This document shows, piece after piece, positions 1 to 8,171 of a DNA stretch of 64,000 nt. The DNA is taken from the NCBI RefSeq assembly GCF_000331535.1, contig NZ_AMZN01000051.1, positions 81,376-145,375 on the forward strand. Reading direction: 5' to 3'. The notes beneath the pieces were generated by a model. It searched no databases. It saw only the letters and a program-made list of their open reading frames with translations, and was not told the origin of the DNA. The position numbers and the translations under genes were made by a program. This DNA comes from Fulvivirga imtechensis AK7 (GTDB lineage Bacteria > Bacteroidota > Bacteroidia > Cytophagales > Cyclobacteriaceae). How positions within the stretch are numbered: the stretch's first letter is position 1; every line of letters begins with the position of its first letter.

Positions 1-2
1 GA

Positions 3-632
3 AAAAAAGGTGTTGATTTTGTTTTTAACACACCCAATTCTCAAAGTATGCCCGGTTACATTAAGATGGGGTGGAAAGAGGCGGGAAAGTTACCCGTAAA
101 AATGTGCATAAAGCAGCCAGTCACCTTAATCTTAAATAAGTTAAGGCATGCCAGGCCGATTGAGTTTCTTGAGCTTAATACTTCTGATTTTGATTTGGTA
201 CCGGTTTTATCTCACTTTGACGACTCTTTGGTAAGTGACAAAGCACTTACCTGGCGCACTCCCCAAACCAAAGCTTTCTTGACCTGGAGGTACATTGATG
301 TGCCTATGGTGAAATACTATGGATATAGAAATGATAATGCACTCATCGTCTTTAGGTTGAAGCGGACTGCATATGGTAGTGAACTGCGTGTGGTTGAGAC
401 AATTGGGACCAAACCCGCCATAGAGGCCGCCTTGCGATATATTTTTTTTAAAGTTAGCTTTGATTACATGACATTAGATGGGTTTAACGCAGCTAAGCTA
501 CCTGGGATGCTAAGGTTATCGGCTAAAATAGGACCAGTTGTTACCGTTCGTGCCTTAAATTTCACGGATCTGACTGCATTTGCCGGTTTCAATAGTTGGA
601 CACCGTGTCTTGGAGATATGGAACTCTTTTAA
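3..632 (+). CDS. GNAT-like acyltransferase, 5' end outside window
   Basis: The reading frame is open from the left edge, so only the C-terminal 209 residues are visible. The ATG at 48 is internal and not the true start. The visible protein begins with a VDFVFNTPN...PGYIKMGW stretch, which in my recollection is typical of GNAT-fold acyltransferases found in Bacteroidota polysaccharide clusters; these probably acylate a sugar or lipid intermediate in the cytoplasm. No membrane segment is seen. It ends 3 bp before the Wzy-like gene and is probably the promoter-proximal part of the same operon. The family call rests on that short motif and the context, so the exact substrate is unknown. Confidence 0.6.
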   Translation, partial: KKGVDFVFNTPNSQSMPGYIKMGWKEAGKLPVKMCIKQPVTLILNKLRHARPIEFLELNTSDFDLVPVLSHFDDSLVSDKALTWRTPQTKAFLTWRYIDVPMVKYYGYRNDNALIVFRLKRTAYGSELRVVETIGTKPAIEAALRYIFFKVSFDYMTLDGFNAAKLPGMLRLSAKIGPVVTVRALNFTDLTAFAGFNSWTPCLGDMELF

Positions 633-635
633 TTA

Positions 636-1856
636 ATGCTTTACGGAATTTTTATAATAGTTTTAGGCTATTTCATAGCTGGTGCCTACATCGATAAAAT
701 TATCCCTGCCAGGTCACCTAAGTCTCTCGAAAGTAATGTCTTTTTGAAGAGGCTATACTTTTATCATTTTTTTCTATCAGCTGTTTACTATACATATGCC
801 TTATTTGAGTCTTCTGATTCAAAATTTTATTATAGAAAAGTCATAGAAGATTACAGAGGGCCGGGGTGGTTTGATTTCTATGGTGTCAGTACAAGATTCA
901 TAGAATTCACCGGGTACCCGTTTATTAAGTACCTGGGTTTTAGTTACGAAGCTATAATGGCACTCTTTTCTATCTTCGGTTTTTTCGGTTTTATCTACTT
1001 TTACCTTTTTTTTCAGGAAAAAGTCGTTTTTAAGGAAAGGTTTTTTGGCTATAACTTACTTACAATATTCTTCCTGTTGCCAAACTTACACTTTTGGTCA
1101 GGGTCTTTTGGAAAAGGTTCTTTCATATTTCTGGGGATCAGCATGTTCTTCTATGGACTAAATAATGTGCAGAAAAGATGGATAATAATTATTATTGGCG
1201 GTTTGATTACTTATCATATTCGGCCACATATAATGTTTGTAATACTTGCTTCTACTGCCATTGGCTTTGCATTTAGTACGAGAGGTGTAGGCTGGGGAAC
1301 CAGGTTTGCTGTTATTGTAATTTCAGTCGGGGCCTTCTTTTTTGTTTATCAGGATGTGTTGGCATTGGTGGGTGTTGAAGAAGGTGAGGAACTACAAGAG
1401 GGGTTAGATCTGGCTCACCGGGCAAAAGAGCTTTCGAAAGCAACGTCAGGTGTGGATATAAGAGATTACTCCCTTCCTGAGAAGGTTTTTACTTTTTTAT
1501 ACAGGCCTTTGTTCTTTGATGCCCCGGGATTTTTGGGAATTGTTGTTTCTTTTGAAAACGTTTTTTTGTTACTGATCACTCTTTATTTTATAGTTAAGGG
1601 GGGCGTTTTATATTTACTTAGGGGTGATTTTCTGATCAAAACTGCTTTTTTTAGCTTCATTACTGTATCCATCGCGCTGGCGCAAATCTCCGGAAACCTT
1701 GGTATAGCAATTAGGCAAAAGAGTCAGGTTATGATGCTGTTCCTTTTTATTATTCTCAAGTTCCTGAGCGATAAAAAAATGGTTCAGTATAAGAAGTGGG
1801 TGAGCAAAAAGAAAAGATCACAAGCGAGGGCTGAAATTTATCATGTTACACCATGA
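636..1856 (+). CDS. Polytopic membrane protein, candidate Wzy/EpsG-like polysaccharide polymerase
   Basis: This 406-residue protein has roughly nine to eleven hydrophobic segments spread along its length, with a larger loop around residues 245-290 and a basic C-terminus. The pattern, the length and motifs such as HFWSGSFGKGS (about residues 150-160) and YHIRPH (about 190-195) resemble EpsG/Wzy-type polymerases that join lipid-linked repeat units at the periplasmic face. It lies between an acyltransferase and a CE4 deacetylase and overlaps the latter by 4 bp, so the genes are co-translated. Wzy proteins share little sequence, so the call depends on topology and neighbours; a flippase or an unrelated transporter cannot be excluded. 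Confidence 0.5.
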   Translation: MLYGIFIIVLGYFIAGAYIDKIIPARSPKSLESNVFLKRLYFYHFFLSAVYYTYALFESSDSKFYYRKVIEDYRGPGWFDFYGVSTRFIEFTGYPFIKYLGFSYEAIMALFSIFGFFGFIYFYLFFQEKVVFKERFFGYNLLTIFFLLPNLHFWSGSFGKGSFIFLGISMFFYGLNNVQKRWIIIIIGGLITYHIRPHIMFVILASTAIGFAFSTRGVGWGTRFAVIVISVGAFFFVYQDVLALVGVEEGEELQEGLDLAHRAKELSKATSGVDIRDYSLPEKVFTFLYRPLFFDAPGFLGIVVSFENVFLLLITLYFIVKGGVLYLLRGDFLIKTAFFSFITVSIALAQISGNLGIAIRQKSQVMMLFLFIILKFLSDKKMVQYKKWVSKKKRSQARAEIYHVTP

Positions 1857-2848
1857 GAGGCATTCTAACTATTTCACTTGACTTTGAGCTTCATTGGGGT
1901 GGTTTTGAAAAATGGCCACTAAATGAACGTTATAAAAATTATTTTTTGAATACCAGACGCTGTATTCCCACTTTGCTGTCCTTGTTCGAACAAAGTAATA
2001 TTCACGTCACCTGGGCTACAGTGGGGCTGCTTATGCACATAACCAAAGGAGAACTTCTGGAACATGTTCCGCAGGTCCTCCCGGAGTATGAGGTGAAAAA
2101 GTTATCAGCTTACAATTACATCAGGGAGGCCGGTATTGGGGAGAATGAGTCAACTGACCCGTTTCATTATGCCGGTTCGTTAATCGATGCAATAAAAAAA
2201 GTGCCGGGTCAGGAGATCGGCACACATACCTTTTCACATTATTATTGCAATGAAATCGGACAAGGTTCCGAGCAGTTCAGGCATGATCTTCAGGCATCCA
2301 GATCAGCGGCTGTAGCTTGGGATGTTACCTTGAAGTCGTTGGTTTTTCCACGAAACCAATATAACCCGGAATATTTGTCTGTTTGTGCTGAAGAGGGAAT
2401 ACAGATTGTGAGAGTAAATCCAATTGACTGGTGGTGGCAGATCAATGGCACTCAAAACGAGTCAATGTGGAAGCGTCTAAACAGAGGACTTGATGCGTAT
2501 ATGTCGATTGGAGGAAAAACTTCTTATTCTCTTGATGCCATCACAATTGAAAGCGGAGTTTTTCTATTGCCAGCGAGCCGTCTTTTAAGGCCTTATCGAC
2601 CAAAGGAGTTTGTTTTAAACAGGCTGAAAATCGAAAAAATAAAAAAGGAAATGTTGGTAGCGGCTCAAAATAATGAAGTATATCATTTGTGGTGGCATCC
2701 TCATAACTTTGGTAATCATACACAGCAGAATATCGATGGTTTAGTCGAGATCGCCAACCACTTCAGAAGGCTTCATGAAGAGTTTGGTATGGTGAGTAGG
2801 AATATGGGTGAAATAGCAGAATTATTGTATAATGGAGCTCAAACCTAA
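1853..2848 (+). CDS. Polysaccharide deacetylase family (CE4) protein
   Basis: The 331-residue protein has the NodB-homology layout. Motif 1 is SLDFELHWG, with the likely catalytic-base Asp at residue 10. Motif 2 is EIGTHTFSH, with metal-ligand His residues at 125 and 129. A late motif, WWHPHNFG, is near residue 280. CE4 enzymes remove N-acetyl groups from amino sugars in a metal-dependent reaction. There is no signal peptide, so it may act on a cytoplasmic precursor or be exported by another route. Its start overlaps the Wzy-like gene by 4 bp and its end overlaps the glycosyltransferase by 17 bp, which points to tight translational coupling in the polysaccharide operon. Confidence 0.8.
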   Translation: MRGILTISLDFELHWGGFEKWPLNERYKNYFLNTRRCIPTLLSLFEQSNIHVTWATVGLLMHITKGELLEHVPQVLPEYEVKKLSAYNYIREAGIGENESTDPFHYAGSLIDAIKKVPGQEIGTHTFSHYYCNEIGQGSEQFRHDLQASRSAAVAWDVTLKSLVFPRNQYNPEYLSVCAEEGIQIVRVNPIDWWWQINGTQNESMWKRLNRGLDAYMSIGGKTSYSLDAITIESGVFLLPASRLLRPYRPKEFVLNRLKIEKIKKEMLVAAQNNEVYHLWWHPHNFGNHTQQNIDGLVEIANHFRRLHEEFGMVSRNMGEIAELLYNGAQT

Positions 2849-3998
2849 ACTTCTAAGAATAACAACTGTACCTATATCCCTTAATGTCTTGCTTAAGGGA
2901 CAGCTTTCGTATATCCGCTCCAATGGATTTGATGTGGTAGCGTCCAGCGCTCAGGGCCCTGAAATTATTGAAATTATAGAAAGAGAGGGTGTCCCTCACT
3001 ATGTTATTCCATTAACCAGAAAAATTACTCCCTTTCAGGATATCTGGTGCTTGTGGAAATTGATTCTGTTCATCCGGAGAGAGAGGTTTACCATAGTACA
3101 TTCGCATACACCAAAAGCGGGATTAATAGGTATGTTGGCAGCATGGTTTTGTCGCGTCCCACATCGGCTACACACTGTCGCCGGGATGCCTTTAATGGAA
3201 ACCAGGGGCTTCAAAAGAAAACTACTTAAGTGGGTCGAATTAATCACTTATAGAAGTGCTACACGTGTCTACCCTAACTCTTTTCGTCTGAGGGATTTTA
3301 TTGTGAGAGAAATATATGCCTCCCGGGAAAAGCTTCATGTGATCGGCAGAGGAAGTTCAAACGGGATCGATCTGACTTATTTTCAGGTGACAACTGAGGT
3401 TGAAAAAAACGGCATAAAGTTATTGGAAACGTATGGTATCAAAAAGGATCATTTGATTATTACCTTTATAGGTAGAATTGTAGCGGATAAAGGAATAAAT
3501 GAGCTTATCGAGGCGTTCGAACAAGTAAACGAGGGAACAGAGAAGAAGACGAAGCTATTGCTTGTCGGACCGTATGAAGATGATCTGAATCCTATTAGCT
3601 CTAAAGCGAAAACCTTCATAGAAGAGCACCCGGATATTATTTCAGTGGGTTTTCAAAGTGACATACGTCCGTACCTGTATATCAGCGATATTTTTGCATT
3701 TCCAAGTTATAGAGAGGGATTTCCAAATGTTGTTCTTCAGGCTTGTGCCATGGGAGTACCTTGCGTAGCTTCTGATATTAATGGATGCAACGAAATTATC
3801 TTGAATGAAAGGACAGGGTTGTTAATACCCACAAAAAGTGTAGCCGAACTTGTGGCGGCTCTGAAAAGGCTAATTTCCGATGAAGATTTTAGGAAGCGCT
3901 TAGCTGAAGAAGCCAGAAGTTATGTCAGAGCGAATTTCGACCAGCAATATGTTTGGAAAGAAATAATCAAGGAATACAAAAAGCATGTGAATGTATAG
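2832..3998 (+). CDS. Glycosyltransferase family 4
   Basis: The 388-residue protein has the GT-B fold pattern. The N-terminal half carries HSHTPKAG (about residues 93-100). The C-terminal half has [10 protein letters not shown] (about 210) and the nucleotide-sugar-binding [14 protein letters not shown] block (about 295-310), which ends in the GT4 E-x7-E region. GT4 enzymes transfer a sugar with retention of configuration; here the acceptor is probably the lipid-linked primer made by the next gene. It resembles PglA/WbpT-like enzymes that act just after a PglC-type transferase. The start overlaps the upstream deacetylase gene by 17 bp and the end overlaps the sugar transferase by 8 bp. Confidence 0.85.
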   Translation: MELKPKLLRITTVPISLNVLLKGQLSYIRSNGFDVVASSAQGPEIIEIIEREGVPHYVIPLTRKITPFQDIWCLWKLILFIRRERFTIVHSHTPKAGLIGMLAAWFCRVPHRLHTVAGMPLMETRGFKRKLLKWVELITYRSATRVYPNSFRLRDFIVREIYASREKLHVIGRGSSNGIDLTYFQVTTEVEKNGIKLLETYGIKKDHLIITFIGRIVADKGINELIEAFEQVNEGTEKKTKLLLVGPYEDDLNPISSKAKTFIEEHPDIISVGFQSDIRPYLYISDIFAFPSYREGFPNVVLQACAMGVPCVASDINGCNEIILNERTGLLIPTKSVAELVAALKRLISDEDFRKRLAEEARSYVRANFDQQYVWKEIIKEYKKHVNV

Positions 3999-4626
3999 GA
4001 TGTTCAAACATATAGCAGATAAAATCGTTGCATTCATTGCTTTGCTGGCACTATCCCCAATTTTCTTGATCTGCTGCGTCTTACTCGGCATTTTCAATAA
4101 AAATGGCTTAAAAGGAGTTTTTTTTATTCAACCGCGCCCTGGAGAGAATGAAAGGGTATTTAAGCTGTTTAAATTTAAAACAATGACGGACGAAAGAGAT
4201 GAATATGGCAATCTGCTGCCTGATGAGCAGCGGTTGACCTGGGTAGGACGTATAATTCGAAAAACATCTATTGATGAAATTCCGCAGCTTCTTAACATTT
4301 TGAAGGGGGAAATGTCATTTATTGGCCCCCGTCCATTGCTACTGGAATATTTGCCGTTGTACAGTGATGAACAGCGAAGGAGGCATGATGTGCGGCCTGG
4401 AATTTCAGGTTGGGCGCAGGTAAATGGAAGAAATGCAATTTCGTGGGAAAAGAAGTTTGAGTTAGATGTTTGGTATGTCGATCATCAATCTTTTTGGTTA
4501 GATTTGAAGATATTATTCCTGACTTTGATTAAGGTTTTGAAGGCCGAGGGAATTAGTGGAGAAAATGTGGCTACAATGGAGAAATTTAAAGGTAGTCAAC
4601 ACTCAACAATTAAAACCAGTAACTAA
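3991..4626 (+). CDS. Initiating sugar transferase, PglC/WcaJ-like phosphoglycosyl transferase
   Basis: This 211-residue protein belongs to the bacterial sugar transferase family, small monotopic type. It has one hydrophobic N-terminal segment (about residues 12-33), then KFKTM (61-65), the catalytic Asp-Glu pair in SIDEIPQL (D95, E96), IGPRP (111-115) and [14 protein letters not shown]. The family transfers a phospho-sugar from a UDP-sugar to undecaprenyl phosphate, the first step of glycan assembly. The length matches PglC rather than the longer WcaJ/WbaP enzymes. The start at 3991 gives MYRMFK, a common family beginning; the ATG at 4000 is an alternative. PglD-, PglE- and PglF-like genes in the same cluster suggest a bacillosamine-type UDP-sugar as donor. 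Confidence 0.88.
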   Translation: MYRMFKHIADKIVAFIALLALSPIFLICCVLLGIFNKNGLKGVFFIQPRPGENERVFKLFKFKTMTDERDEYGNLLPDEQRLTWVGRIIRKTSIDEIPQLLNILKGEMSFIGPRPLLLEYLPLYSDEQRRRHDVRPGISGWAQVNGRNAISWEKKFELDVWYVDHQSFWLDLKILFLTLIKVLKAEGISGENVATMEKFKGSQHSTIKTSN

Positions 4627-4635
4627 TATCAAATA

Positions 4636-5244
4636 ATGTATCTCTTTGGAGCTAGTGGTCACGCGAAGGTTATATTAGATATACTTAAAAGCAACCGGAT
4701 AAATGCTCTGGGTCTTTTTGATGATAATAAATCAGGGGGCGGTATCAACGGTTTACCAATAGTGGGAGTGACAGAAGATCATACGTCTGAATGTAATCCA
4801 TGTATTGTGGCAATTGGAGACAATGGAATAAGAAAAAATGTGGTGGAAAGGTTACGTAGTGCTATTTATGCTTCTGCTTTACATGCCGGTGCCACAGTAG
4901 CCGAACCGAATGATATTGCTGAGGGAACTGTTGTTATGGCTGGTGCCGTTATTAACCCATCCACGAAAGTTGGCAGGCACTGCATAGTCAATACCTCTGC
5001 GTCAGTAGATCATGATTGTACAATAGGTGACTTTGTTCATATTGCACCTAATGCGACACTTTGTGGGGGCGTTAGCGTTGGAGAAGGTACTCTCGTAGGA
5101 TCGGGAGCGACTATCATTCCGAATATATCTATCGGTAAATGGGTGGTAGTTGGCGCAGGAACAGTTGTTATTGCTGATGTTCCCGATTACGCGGTAGTGG
5201 TAGGGAATCCCGGGAGGTTAGTAAAGATACAACAACATGAATAA
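4636..5244 (+). CDS. NeuD/PglD-family sugar O/N-acetyltransferase
   Basis: The 202-residue protein starts with a Rossmann-like UDP-sugar domain (YLFGASGHAKV, residues 2-12). A left-handed beta-helix of hexapeptide repeats follows from about residue 90. The VDHDCTIGD segment carries the expected catalytic His (H126), and GSGATIIPN and GAGTVV coils follow. PglD acetylates the 4-amino group of a UDP-4-amino-sugar using acetyl-CoA, after the aminotransferase step. The gene follows the PglC-like gene by 9 bp, the usual PglC-PglD order. It is one of two related acetyltransferases here, so which one acts on the lipid-linked sugar is uncertain. Confidence 0.85.
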   Translation: MYLFGASGHAKVILDILKSNRINALGLFDDNKSGGGINGLPIVGVTEDHTSECNPCIVAIGDNGIRKNVVERLRSAIYASALHAGATVAEPNDIAEGTVVMAGAVINPSTKVGRHCIVNTSASVDHDCTIGDFVHIAPNATLCGGVSVGEGTLVGSGATIIPNISIGKWVVVGAGTVVIADVPDYAVVVGNPGRLVKIQQHE

Positions 5245-5303
5245 ATATCAGCCAAAGCGGTCAACCCGGGGTGTATGTCCAGGCTGAGAAGATGGCGAGA
5301 CAT

Positions 5304-5322
5304 AACCTAAGTACCTTGGGTT
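5304..5322 (+). other. Short hairpin in the gap between the two acetyltransferase genes
   Basis: The gap 5245-5388 is the only break (144 bp) in an otherwise overlapping operon. It looks GC-richer than its surroundings, and no coding sequence was recognised in it. Inside is an 8-bp inverted repeat, AACCTAAG-TAC-CTTGGGTT, with one G-T pair. It could be an attenuator, a processing site or the remnant of an inserted element. No U-tract follows it, so it is not a standard terminator. Confidence 0.35.
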
Positions 5323-5388
5323 GCTCCCTGCTTGCGCGCTAAATGTACTACGATGCGTAAGTATGTAACCATTGAAAATCAAATGTAC

Positions 5389-6006
5389 ATGAAAAAAATA
5401 GCCATATATGGAGCAGGGGGCCTTGGAAAGGAGGTAAAAACCATAATAGATGCTATCAATCAAGCCAAGCCGGTGTATGACTTTCTTGGATATTTTGATG
5501 ATAACGTCAGGGGAGATCATGTGATAGGCGGGTTAGCTGATCTTAATAGATGGGAGGAAAACATTCATCTTGTGATTGGTATAGGTGCACCGGAAGTCAA
5601 AGAACAAATCATATCATCAATAACCAATTCTTTTATCCGATACGAAACGCTCATCCATCCGGGTGCAGAAATCGGAAATGGTGACGATGTGCAGATAGGT
5701 GTGGGAACCATTGTCACTGCAGGATGTATCTTAACAACAGATATTGAAATAGGTAAACATGTTCTTTTAAACTTGAACACCACTATTGGCCATGATGTGG
5801 TGATTGGGGATTTTTGTTCTATAATGCCAGGAGTAAACCTGGCAGGGGCAGTTAAAATTAAAAAATCCGTATTGATTGGATCCGGGGCAAATATTATTAA
5901 CGCTGTTTGTATAGGAGAGCGTGCTGTGGTAGGAGCCGGAGCCGTGGTTTTAAAAAATGTAAAATCGCACAGCACAGTGGTCGGAGTACCTGCAAGGGAG
6001 TTGTAA
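5389..6006 (+). CDS. Second NeuD/PglD-family acetyltransferase
   Basis: I choose the ATG at 5389, giving 205 residues, because it begins directly with the Rossmann motif KKIAIYGAGGLGKEV. An ATG two codons upstream (5383) is equally possible, and the longer frame from 5332 adds an unrelated leader. Hexapeptide-repeat coils fill the second half (GNGDDVQIGVGT, GSGANI, GAGAVV), with the likely catalytic His at 135 in TIGHDVVIGD. It should acetylate an amino or hydroxyl group of a nucleotide sugar. It is a paralogue of the gene ending at 5244, separated by 144 bp of non-coding DNA. It ends 1 bp before the exosortase gene. Confidence 0.82.
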   Translation: MKKIAIYGAGGLGKEVKTIIDAINQAKPVYDFLGYFDDNVRGDHVIGGLADLNRWEENIHLVIGIGAPEVKEQIISSITNSFIRYETLIHPGAEIGNGDDVQIGVGTIVTAGCILTTDIEIGKHVLLNLNTTIGHDVVIGDFCSIMPGVNLAGAVKIKKSVLIGSGANIINAVCIGERAVVGAGAVVLKNVKSHSTVVGVPAREL

Positions 6007-6007
6007 T

Positions 6008-6544
6008 ATGTCGTTAATAAGAGAATTTAAACCTACCATACTGTTTTTGGTTAAATTTTTGGGGTTTTACCTCATACTAAACCTGTTATACGGCTTTTTC
6101 ATTGATGCTTACTCTCCCCTGCCTGACCCCGTTACACGGTGGGTGTCGGTGCAGTCTACTTCAATTCTTAACTTGTTTCAGTACCGGATTGAATATGCCG
6201 ACCATCAATATCAACCATCAATTAACCTAATCCTGGATGGGCAGGATGTGATTTTGAGTATCTTTGAAGGGTGTAATGGACTGAATGTAATTATCATATT
6301 TGTTTCTTTCCTCTTGTCATTCGGAAAGCTATCACCAAGGCTGATATGGTTTATTCCATTGGGCTTAATTATAATACACATTTTTAACGTTCTCAGGATC
6401 TTATTGTTATTTTTGATTTCTGTTCATTGGCCAGATGCCATGTATTTTGCCCATAAGTATTTATTCACTGCCATACTCTATGTTGTAATATTTGTTCTGT
6501 GGTATTTTTGGCTCAATAAGCTCTATGTAATCAAAAATACATGA
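6008..6544 (+). CDS. xrtF: Exosortase XrtF
   Basis: This 178-residue integral membrane protein has about five hydrophobic segments. The exosortase/archaeosortase catalytic residues are all present: Cys89 in FEGCNGLN, Arg130 in FNVLRILLL and His149 in YFAHKYLF. Exosortases are transpeptidase-like membrane enzymes that recognise a C-terminal tripartite signal (short motif, hydrophobic helix, basic tail) on exported proteins. The short length and the neighbouring small membrane gene match the Bacteroidota XrtF type. It lies 1 bp after an acetyltransferase gene and overlaps the next gene by 4 bp. A probable substrate is encoded at 13242-13418. Exosortases commonly lie in exopolysaccharide clusters, as here. 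Confidence 0.88.
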   Translation: MSLIREFKPTILFLVKFLGFYLILNLLYGFFIDAYSPLPDPVTRWVSVQSTSILNLFQYRIEYADHQYQPSINLILDGQDVILSIFEGCNGLNVIIIFVSFLLSFGKLSPRLIWFIPLGLIIIHIFNVLRILLLFLISVHWPDAMYFAHKYLFTAILYVVIFVLWYFWLNKLYVIKNT

Positions 6545-6975
6545 TAGAAAAACAGTGGGATATGAGACGTTTTGCTTTGATTTCACTCAGCCTTATGGGG
6601 TTGATAATGGTGTACCTTCTGCAACGTGAAATACAACATTTTTTTAGCACCTTTGGGTTGTCCGGCTATCAATTATTTATTGCGGGAAGGTCCTTCCGTT
6701 TCATTGTTAATGATCTTTTAATGATACTGCTCATCTATGGCCTCTATATGAAAAGGAAGTATGTTATTTTTGCTTTTTATTTGCAGTTAATAGGAATAAT
6801 TTTGATTTTGATTCCATATCTTGTAATTAAATATAATACCCCTTATAATGGGCCCTTGGTGTCTTTCTTGCACAGACTGGTTATCAACCCGCTTCTAATG
6901 GTCTTGTTGATACCAGCTTTTTTTTATCAGGAGAGGTACTCTGAGATTGAAACTACAAAAAATGACACAAAATGA
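6541..6975 (+). CDS. Exosortase F system-associated membrane protein
   Basis: The 144-residue protein has four hydrophobic segments (about residues 10-27, 50-68, 74-95 and 108-127) and no soluble domain. Its size, topology and position directly after XrtF, with a 4-bp start/stop overlap, match the small protein that accompanies XrtF in Bacteroidota. The function of that family is not established; it may stabilise the exosortase or help present substrates. It also overlaps the downstream aminotransferase gene by 4 bp, so exosortase, partner and sugar aminotransferase are translationally coupled. Confidence 0.78.
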   Translation: MIEKQWDMRRFALISLSLMGLIMVYLLQREIQHFFSTFGLSGYQLFIAGRSFRFIVNDLLMILLIYGLYMKRKYVIFAFYLQLIGIILILIPYLVIKYNTPYNGPLVSFLHRLVINPLLMVLLIPAFFYQERYSEIETTKNDTK

Positions 6976-8108
6976 GTGAAAGAATTTACCTGTCGTCTCC
7001 TCATATGGGGGGAATGGAGTTGGAATATATTAACGAGGCTTTTGACACCAATTGGATATCTCCGGTGGGGCCGAATATTGATCACTTTGAGCAGGATATT
7101 TCCAAGTACATGTCGGGGATCCATGTCGCGGCCCTAAGCTCCGGTACAGCAGCTATTCATCTCGCATTGATCATCTTAGGGGTTGAGCGGGGAGATGAGG
7201 TTATTTGTAGTTCCTTTACTTTTGCAGGAAGCTGTAACCCTATAGCTTACATGGGCGCGGTTCCGGTTTTTGTCGATTCGGAAAGAGAAACCTGGAATAT
7301 GGATCCTGAGTTGCTAAAAGAGGCAATAGAAGACAGAATTAAGAAAGGAAAAAAGCCGAAAGCCATAATTGTGGTTCATTTGTATGGCATGCCGGCAAAA
7401 CTGGATGAGATCATCCAGATAGGGAAGAAGTACGAGATACCCTTGATAGAAGATGCAGCAGAAGCTTTTGGTGCGGAATATAAAGGCCGTAAAGCAGGAA
7501 CTTTTGGAGATATAAGTGTGCTTTCATTTAATGGAAACAAAATCATTACCACATCTGGGGGAGGAGCTTTTTTGTCCGCCAATAATACATATGTTGAAAA
7601 GGCTAAGTTTCTTTCAACACAGGCCCGGGACCATGCTCCTCATTACGAACATAGTCAAATAGGATATAACTACAGGATGAGTAACATCAGCGCGGGAATA
7701 GGGCGTGGGCAGATGGAAGTTCTCGATGAAAGAGTACGACAGAGGAGAAGCATTTTTAAGTTTTATGAGGAGAAATTCTCCGGTTTATCAGGTATTGAAT
7801 TTTTGAGAGAACCTGCTGGACATTTTTCCAATAGATGGCTGACCACAGCTCTGGTAGATAAGCATCTGCTAGGCGTGGACAGAGAAGATATTAGAATAGG
7901 GTTAGAAAAATACAACATAGAAACTCGTCCCCTTTGGAAACCTATGCATATCCAGCCTGTTTTTAAGGAAGCACCCGCTTATACAAATGGAACCTCGGAA
8001 GAGCTGTTCAACAGGGGTATTTGCTTGCCTTCTGGTTCAAATTTGACAACAAGCGATAAGGAACGAATAATGAATAAGTTAACAGGCTTATTTAAGGTTA
8101 CTATTTAA
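6972..8108 (+). CDS. DegT/DnrJ/EryC1/StrS sugar aminotransferase, PglE-like
   Basis: The 378-residue PLP enzyme has a fold-type I aminotransferase layout. It carries SSGTAAIHLAL (residues 57-66), the PLP-ring-binding Asp in EDAAEAFGAEY (D161), and the Schiff-base Lys190 in SFNGNKIITTSGGG. The family converts UDP-4-keto-6-deoxy-sugars to 4-amino sugars with glutamate as amino donor. With the PglF-like dehydratase at 13441 and the PglD-like acetyltransferases it would complete a UDP-N,N'-diacetylbacillosamine-type route. It overlaps the exosortase partner gene by 4 bp and is the last gene of the tightly packed operon; a 63-bp gap follows before the large surface-protein gene. Confidence 0.88.
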   Translation: MSERIYLSSPHMGGMELEYINEAFDTNWISPVGPNIDHFEQDISKYMSGIHVAALSSGTAAIHLALIILGVERGDEVICSSFTFAGSCNPIAYMGAVPVFVDSERETWNMDPELLKEAIEDRIKKGKKPKAIIVVHLYGMPAKLDEIIQIGKKYEIPLIEDAAEAFGAEYKGRKAGTFGDISVLSFNGNKIITTSGGGAFLSANNTYVEKAKFLSTQARDHAPHYEHSQIGYNYRMSNISAGIGRGQMEVLDERVRQRRSIFKFYEEKFSGLSGIEFLREPAGHFSNRWLTTALVDKHLLGVDREDIRIGLEKYNIETRPLWKPMHIQPVFKEAPAYTNGTSEELFNRGICLPSGSNLTTSDKERIMNKLTGLFKVTI

Positions 8109-8171
8109 TCAGGCAAGGTATTCATTTTATAAACTTAAAATTCGTAATTTGTACTTTAAATAACGAACTAC

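Noticed and set aside
5332..5388. Longer start for the second PglD-like gene
   Set aside because: The extra residues have no similarity to the family, whose members begin at the Rossmann motif close to Met 5389.
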